Below are positions 6,410 to 9,994 of a stretch of DNA of 9,994 nt, in pieces. The notes beneath the pieces were generated by a model, which saw only the letters and a list, made by a program, of their open reading frames with translations, was not told where the DNA came from and ran no database searches. Each line of letters opens with the position of its first letter. Position 1 is the stretch's first letter. The stretch lies in NCBI GenBank assembly GCA_902795555.1, contig CADBLV010000365.1:1-9994 (forward strand), written 5' to 3'. The position numbers and the translations under genes were made by a program. The stretch comes from an uncultured Eubacteriales bacterium. Lineage in GTDB: Bacteria > Bacillota_A > Clostridia > Christensenellales > Aristaeellaceae.

Positions 6410-8299
6410 TCATTCGTTGGGCAATTCTGCGCGGGTAATCTGCACTCCGTCTACAGACACCGTATAGGTGTAATCCCGCTGATCCGGGCGCTTGACACTG
6501 ATCTTTCTGGTGCGATCGGAATCCGCGCTCCACACCAGCACCGCGTCCTCATATTCCACAGGCGATCCGACGGGCTGAATCGCGATGCGGACGGAAAGAT
6601 CCTTGTCGGACTCCGGAACAGTGACGGTGATCTCCGCAAACGGATTCATCTCCAGGCACCGGAACACGCGAAGACTGACGGGGGTGTTCTGCATAAGGCG
6701 GGTGTCCTCTTCCGGGCTTTGGGAAGTGACATACCCGTGAGCCTGGGCGTCCTCCGTGTCGGTATACTGGAGAATCGGATTCAGTGTCAGATTGAAATCC
6801 AGAATCTTCTGCTCCGCTTCTTCCAGCGACATCCCCTCCAGAGAGGGCATGACAATTTCGCCGCCGGAGACATAAAGAGTGACAGTGGTATCCTTGGTAA
6901 GAGGTTCGTTGGCTTCGGGAACATGGCTTACCACGATATCCGGGGCATATTCCGTGCTGTTGACCCGCTCGACAACAGGCTGAATGTTGGCAGTTTTCAG
7001 CAGGGTCAGCGCCTCGCTGATTCGGGTGCCCTTCAGATCCGGCATAGGGATTTCCGTTGGGCCGCTGGATACGGTGAGGATGATCGTATCTCCTTTACGG
7101 GTTGTGTTTTCCGGCGGCGGATTCTGGAGAAACACCACGCCTGCTTCTACTTCCTCATTACTGACCGTGACCGCGTTGGCGTCCAGACCGCGGGACTGAA
7201 GATCCTTTTTCGCCTCCTCGAGGGTCATACCCCGCACATCCGGCACCTTGACACTGGTCATGACCTTCCGGTAGATCGCCACGGCAGCGAAGGACATGAC
7301 GGCCAGCACTGCCGCGGAGAGCAGAGCGATCAGGACCGCGCTTTTCTTCCTTCCCCGGGAACGGGTTCCTTCCCCGCCGGGGATTCCTCCCCCGGCCGTG
7401 CCCGGGATTCCGGCAGCCTTTCCGCCCCGAATCTGCGGCTTCGGCTGGCGAACGCCGGAGGTATCCGCAGGACGCTCGTCCCTTTCCTCCAGGGCTATCC
7501 GAAGATCCTGAGCCATATCCCGCGCGCTCTGATAACGGGCTGACGGATTCTTTTCCATGGCCTTCATGCACACCCTGCTGACCGCGGCCGGAACATCCGG
7601 CGCCAGAGACTGAATCGGGGTCGGGGCGGCATGAAGATGCTGCATGGCCACAGCCACAGGATTATCTCCGTCAAAAGGTACACGGCCTGTCAGCATTTCA
7701 TAAAGGACGACACCTGTGGAATAGATATCGCTGGTGGCGCGGGCGGGTTCTCCCCGGGCCTGTTCGGGTGAAAAATAGTGAACAGAGCCCATGACATTGT
7801 CTCCACGGGTAAGGGTTGAAGAATCCGCGATGCGGGCGATTCCGAAATCCGCTACTTTGATATGTCCGTCCGCGTGAACCAGAATATTCTGAGGTTTGAT
7901 ATCCCGATGAACAATCCCGTTGCGATGGGCATGCTCCAGAGCGGAGAGGATTCGGATGGTGATCTGACAGGCCAGGGGGGCAGTCAGTTTCCCCCGTTCC
8001 TGAATGACTTCCTTCAGGGTTTTCCCCTGAACGTATTCCATGACCAGATAGCGATTGTCATGATCCATGCCGACGTCCAGCAGATTGACAATATTATGAT
8101 GAGTCATCTTGCTGGCCGCCTCAGCTTCCCGCTGAAAGCGACTGATGAATTCGATGTCTTCGTTAAATTCCGGGCGTAGTACTTTCACGGCCACATTATG
8201 GCCTGTCCGCATATCGATCGCCCGATAGACGATGGCCATGCCGCCCATGCCGATTTGCTCTGTCAGACGATATCGGCCCGCAAGAATTCGTTCGCTCAT
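6410..8299 (-). CDS. prkC: PASTA-domain Ser/Thr protein kinase (PrkC/StkP type)
   Basis: A 629-residue membrane kinase of the type that senses muropeptides or lipid II and phosphorylates cell-wall, division and translation proteins. The cytoplasmic kinase domain (about 10-270) has glycine loop GMGGMAIV (17-24), catalytic Lys39 in VAVK, HRDIKPQN (131-138) with Asp133, DFG (151-153), an activation loop with several Ser/Thr (160-173), and SPEQ (177-180). A Gly/Pro-rich basic linker (about 280-318) leads to one membrane helix (about 320-342). Three PASTA repeats follow outside (about 350-412, 416-478, 481-546), then an extra beta-rich C-terminal segment (550-629) that is not PASTA-like. The start at 8299 overlaps the prpC stop as ATGA. 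A G7 tract 7 nt upstream can serve as the ribosome site. All catalytic residues are present, so it should be active. It is probably opposed by PrpC. Confidence 0.97.
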   Translation of the reverse strand: MSERILAGRYRLTEQIGMGGMAIVYRAIDMRTGHNVAVKVLRPEFNEDIEFISRFQREAEAASKMTHHNIVNLLDVGMDHDNRYLVMEYVQGKTLKEVIQERGKLTAPLACQITIRILSALEHAHRNGIVHRDIKPQNILVHADGHIKVADFGIARIADSSTLTRGDNVMGSVHYFSPEQARGEPARATSDIYSTGVVLYEMLTGRVPFDGDNPVAVAMQHLHAAPTPIQSLAPDVPAAVSRVCMKAMEKNPSARYQSARDMAQDLRIALEERDERPADTSGVRQPKPQIRGGKAAGIPGTAGGGIPGGEGTRSRGRKKSAVLIALLSAAVLAVMSFAAVAIYRKVMTSVKVPDVRGMTLEEAKKDLQSRGLDANAVTVSNEEVEAGVVFLQNPPPENTTRKGDTIILTVSSGPTEIPMPDLKGTRISEALTLLKTANIQPVVERVNSTEYAPDIVVSHVPEANEPLTKDTTVTLYVSGGEIVMPSLEGMSLEEAEQKILDFNLTLNPILQYTDTEDAQAHGYVTSQSPEEDTRLMQNTPVSLRVFRCLEMNPFAEITVTVPESDKDLSVRIAIQPVGSPVEYEDAVLVWSADSDRTRKISVKRPDQRDYTYTVSVDGVQITRAELPNE

Positions 8300-9399
8300 G
8301 ACTTTGCCCCCCCGTCATGTTCCCCTGCAGACGGGGAAAAATCATCCTGGGAAGCATGGGTGGCAGAACCCGCGCCGGAATCCTGCTGCGGGTCTTTTGC
8401 GGGTGATCCGGCCGCAGACGGTGAGGTTTCATCCTCTGCGGGCAGGACACTGTCTTTTTCTCCGTCCGGATTGAGAAGGGCCTGCGAATCGTCCGGATCA
8501 GAATCTTCGCTTTCACCGCCGGTCAGATCATCGATGAGAATGAAGGAGATGTTATCCCTTCCGCCGTTTTCCAGCGCTTCCCGGCACAGGTGATCCGCGG
8601 CCTCCTCAATGGAAGGAATGGAAGAAATCGTCTCCAGGGTTAGACGGCTCATCATGCCGTACAGCCCGTCAGAACAGATGAGCCACCGGTCTCCTTTTTG
8701 CCTGGGGAGACTGGAAAGATCCGTTTCCACTTCCTCATCCGTCCCGATGGCCCGGGTGATGTAATTCCGCATGGGATGACAGGCGGCCTGATCCTCCGTG
8801 AGAATGCCGCGGCGCACCATATCCGCAACCATGCTGTGATCCTCTGTCACCTGGCGGAAGGTGCAATCCCGCAGCAAATAAGCCCGGCTGTCGCCTACCT
8901 GCGCCAACAGGACGCTGTCATGATCCACCCAGAGGGCGGTGAGGGTTGTTCCCATACCGCTGAGGGCCGCTTCCCGGACGGAGCGGTCATACAGCTCCTC
9001 ATTCACCTTCTGTACAGCCGCGAGAAGCGTTTTCCTGTCAGGCTTTGCCTCCTGCAGTTCCCGGACCAGGCCGTCCCGCAGCCCAAAGGCTGCCGTTTCT
9101 CCGCCGTTATGTCCGCCCATTCCGTCAGCAATGCCGAAAAGGGTGCCGCAAAGAATCACCGCGTCCTGATTGGATTTTCTGACTTTTCCGACGTCCGTAC
9201 GCCAGGCAACTGCCAGGCCGGCGCTGCCCGGCTGGCCGGAATGCTTCGCAGTTCCGGGGATTTCACAGGCGCCTGATGCGTTTTTGACGGCCGCCTCCGG
9301 AGCGCTGTCGGAACTCTGCGCATCCGGAAGGACAGAATCGGATCCGCCCAGGGTTTTCATTTTCTCCGCCACGGAGGGCTTCAGTTTAAACTTCCGCAT
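8296..9399 (-). CDS. prpC: PP2C-family Ser/Thr protein phosphatase (PrpC/Stp type) with long disordered tails
   Basis: A metal-dependent (PPM) phosphatase expected to reverse PrkC phosphorylation in the cytoplasm. The 367-residue product is well above the roughly 240-250 residues of typical Firmicutes PrpC/Stp1. The catalytic core (about 64-292) has TDVGKVRKSNQD (68-79), FGIADGMGGHNGGE (88-101), GMGTT (148-152), VGDSRA (168-173), CSDG with D244, and GGRDNIS with D282. The metal-binding aspartates are present. Flanking it are a Ser/Ala/Pro-rich N-terminal extension (1-63) and an acidic Asp/Ser/Pro tail (about 293-367). No membrane segment or signal peptide is visible. The start is placed at 9399 because AAGAGG (9406-9411) sits 6 nt from this ATG but abuts the in-frame ATG at 9405, which would add two residues. 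The stop overlaps the prkC start by 4 nt, so kinase and phosphatase are coupled. Confidence 0.95.
   Translation of the reverse strand: MRKFKLKPSVAEKMKTLGGSDSVLPDAQSSDSAPEAAVKNASGACEIPGTAKHSGQPGSAGLAVAWRTDVGKVRKSNQDAVILCGTLFGIADGMGGHNGGETAAFGLRDGLVRELQEAKPDRKTLLAAVQKVNEELYDRSVREAALSGMGTTLTALWVDHDSVLLAQVGDSRAYLLRDCTFRQVTEDHSMVADMVRRGILTEDQAACHPMRNYITRAIGTDEEVETDLSSLPRQKGDRWLICSDGLYGMMSRLTLETISSIPSIEEAADHLCREALENGGRDNISFILIDDLTGGESEDSDPDDSQALLNPDGEKDSVLPAEDETSPSAAGSPAKDPQQDSGAGSATHASQDDFSPSAGEHDGGAKS
8307..8313 (-). promoter_or_regulatory. G7 tract, probable ribosome-binding site of prkC
   Basis: Seven consecutive G on the minus strand, 7 nt before the prkC ATG and within the last codons of prpC. 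No better purine-rich site is present. It can pair with the CCUCC anti-Shine-Dalgarno through one G-U wobble. It is also a homopolymer prone to length change. Confidence 0.5.
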
Positions 9400-9405
9400 A
9401 TTCAT

Positions 9406-9411
9406 CCTCTT
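9406..9411 (-). promoter_or_regulatory. Ribosome-binding site of prpC
   Basis: AAGAGG on the minus strand, 6 nt before the ATG at 9399 and directly touching the alternative ATG at 9405. This spacing favours the 9399 start. Confidence 0.6.
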
Positions 9412-9467
9412 TCAGGGATTTCCAGGGTTGGCAGGGCAACGTGTCTGATCTGTGCTGCCTTGTCTCT

Positions 9468-9994
9468 TTAACCGGATGCCGGTCTGGTTTGAGCGACGCT
9501 CCTTCGAAGCTGGCCGCAGGCTCCTTCAATGTCGTCGCCCATTTCCCGCCGCCTTGTGACGGAAATGTGTTTCTCTTTCAGCACGTTCATAAATCGACGT
9601 ACCGTTTCCTCGCTCACGCCGGCCATTCCACGTTCCTTCACGGGGTTCAGCGGAATCAGATTCACATGACACTGCATGCCGCGGAGAAGAGCAGCCAGTT
9701 TCTCCGCGTCCCGGGGTGAGGCATTGATTCCCTCGCTGAGCGCATATTCAAAGATGACCCGCCGGCCGGTTTGCCCGATGTATTCACGGCAGGCCTTCAG
9801 GATTTCAGCAATCTTCCACTTCTTCGCCACCGGCATGATTTTCGCCCGGATTTCATCGTCCGGCGCGTGAAGGGAAACGCACAGAGTGACCGGCAGGTTC
9901 TCTTTCGCCAGATCCTTCATCCTGTCAACCAGGCCGCAGGTGGACAGGCTCACGTTCCGCAGGCTGATTTGCGTTCCGTCCTTTTCCCGAAGAA
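9468..9994 (-). CDS. rlmN: 23S rRNA (adenine-2503-C2)-methyltransferase RlmN, 5' end cut by window edge
   Basis: RlmN is a radical-SAM enzyme that methylates C2 of A2503 in 23S rRNA and A37 of some tRNAs. The last 174 codons are visible, in frame from 9992 to the TAA at 9468-9470; the N-terminal half with the CxxxCxxC iron-sulfur motif lies outside the window. Visible hallmarks are ISLRNVSLSTCGLVDRM, NLPVTLCVSLHAPDDEIRAKIMP, EYALSEGINASPRDAEKLAAL, HVNLIPLNPV and the C-terminal GDDIEGACGQLR, whose Cys is the methyl-carrying cysteine of the mechanism. The C-terminus is normal in length. It lies 62-68 nt upstream of prpC, the standard order in Firmicutes. A GTG at 9953 is an internal Val codon, not a start. 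Confidence 0.97.
   Translation of the reverse strand, partial: LREKDGTQISLRNVSLSTCGLVDRMKDLAKENLPVTLCVSLHAPDDEIRAKIMPVAKKWKIAEILKACREYIGQTGRRVIFEYALSEGINASPRDAEKLAALLRGMQCHVNLIPLNPVKERGMAGVSEETVRRFMNVLKEKHISVTRRREMGDDIEGACGQLRRSVAQTRPASG

Noticed and set aside
6371..7543. 390-codon open frame on the plus strand opposite prkC
   Set aside because: It lies wholly antisense to a well-identified kinase, shows no recognisable domain, and such frames are common opposite G+C-rich genes.
9471..9483. Hairpin at the end of rlmN (ACCGG-CAT-CCGGT)
   Set aside because: Only a 5-bp stem within the last codons and no T-run; too weak to call a terminator.
1..9994. A defence, mobile or secretion system
   Set aside because: Every gene belongs to a housekeeping or widely distributed family. 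I saw no integrase, transposase, toxin-antitoxin pair, att-like repeats or visible shift in base composition.

Overview
The window is one uninterrupted run of nine protein genes, all on the minus strand, so it is read from high to low coordinates. It looks like a chromosomal housekeeping segment from a Gram-positive, G+C-rich (judged by eye, not counted) member of the Bacillota, most likely a clostridial lineage. The main reason is the order rlmN - prpC - prkC - rsgA - rpe, a classic Firmicutes cluster that pairs a PASTA-domain Ser/Thr kinase and its PP2C phosphatase with a ribosome-assembly GTPase. No tRNA, rRNA, insertion sequence, CRISPR array, phage gene or recognisable plasmid function is present. 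I cannot name the species.

Layout in transcription order: the 3' part of rlmN (9994-9468, cut by the window edge); the PP2C phosphatase prpC (9399-8296); the membrane kinase prkC with three PASTA repeats (8299-6410); rsgA (6399-5521); rpe (5473-4823); mnmE (4830-3298); an iron-type alcohol dehydrogenase resembling phosphonoacetaldehyde reductases (3229-2018); radC (1947-1225); a one-TM SanA/YdcF-like DUF218 protein (1201-590); and the 5' part of rsmG (585-1, cut by the other edge). Spacing is tight. prpC/prkC overlap by 4 nt, rpe/mnmE overlap by 8 nt, prkC/rsgA are 10 nt apart and the DUF218 gene/rsmG are 4 nt apart. The longest gaps (about 60-70 nt) lie before prpC, between mnmE and the dehydrogenase, and between the dehydrogenase and radC. 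No stretch over 300 nt lacks a gene. I found no convincing promoter or rho-independent terminator, so the whole block may be one long transcript.

Themes: translation and ribosome quality control (rlmN, rsgA, mnmE, rsmG), envelope-linked phosphosignalling (prkC/prpC), one pentose-phosphate enzyme (rpe), and a DNA-repair-family protein (radC). The arrangement joins two conserved neighbourhoods, the rlmN...rpe cluster and an mnmE...rsmG set. mnmG, the obligate partner of mnmE and usually its neighbour, is absent here; a dehydrogenase, radC and a DUF218 gene sit between mnmE and rsmG instead.

The most unusual sequence feature is a perfect in-frame 48-bp tandem duplication (plus partial copies) in the N-terminal domain of mnmE, which adds a Cys/His/Pro-containing loop. 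Low-complexity Ser/Ala/Asp/Pro expansions also occur in the phosphatase and the dehydrogenase. I see no sign of a novel defence or mobile system; the window is mostly ordinary core genome with some odd details.
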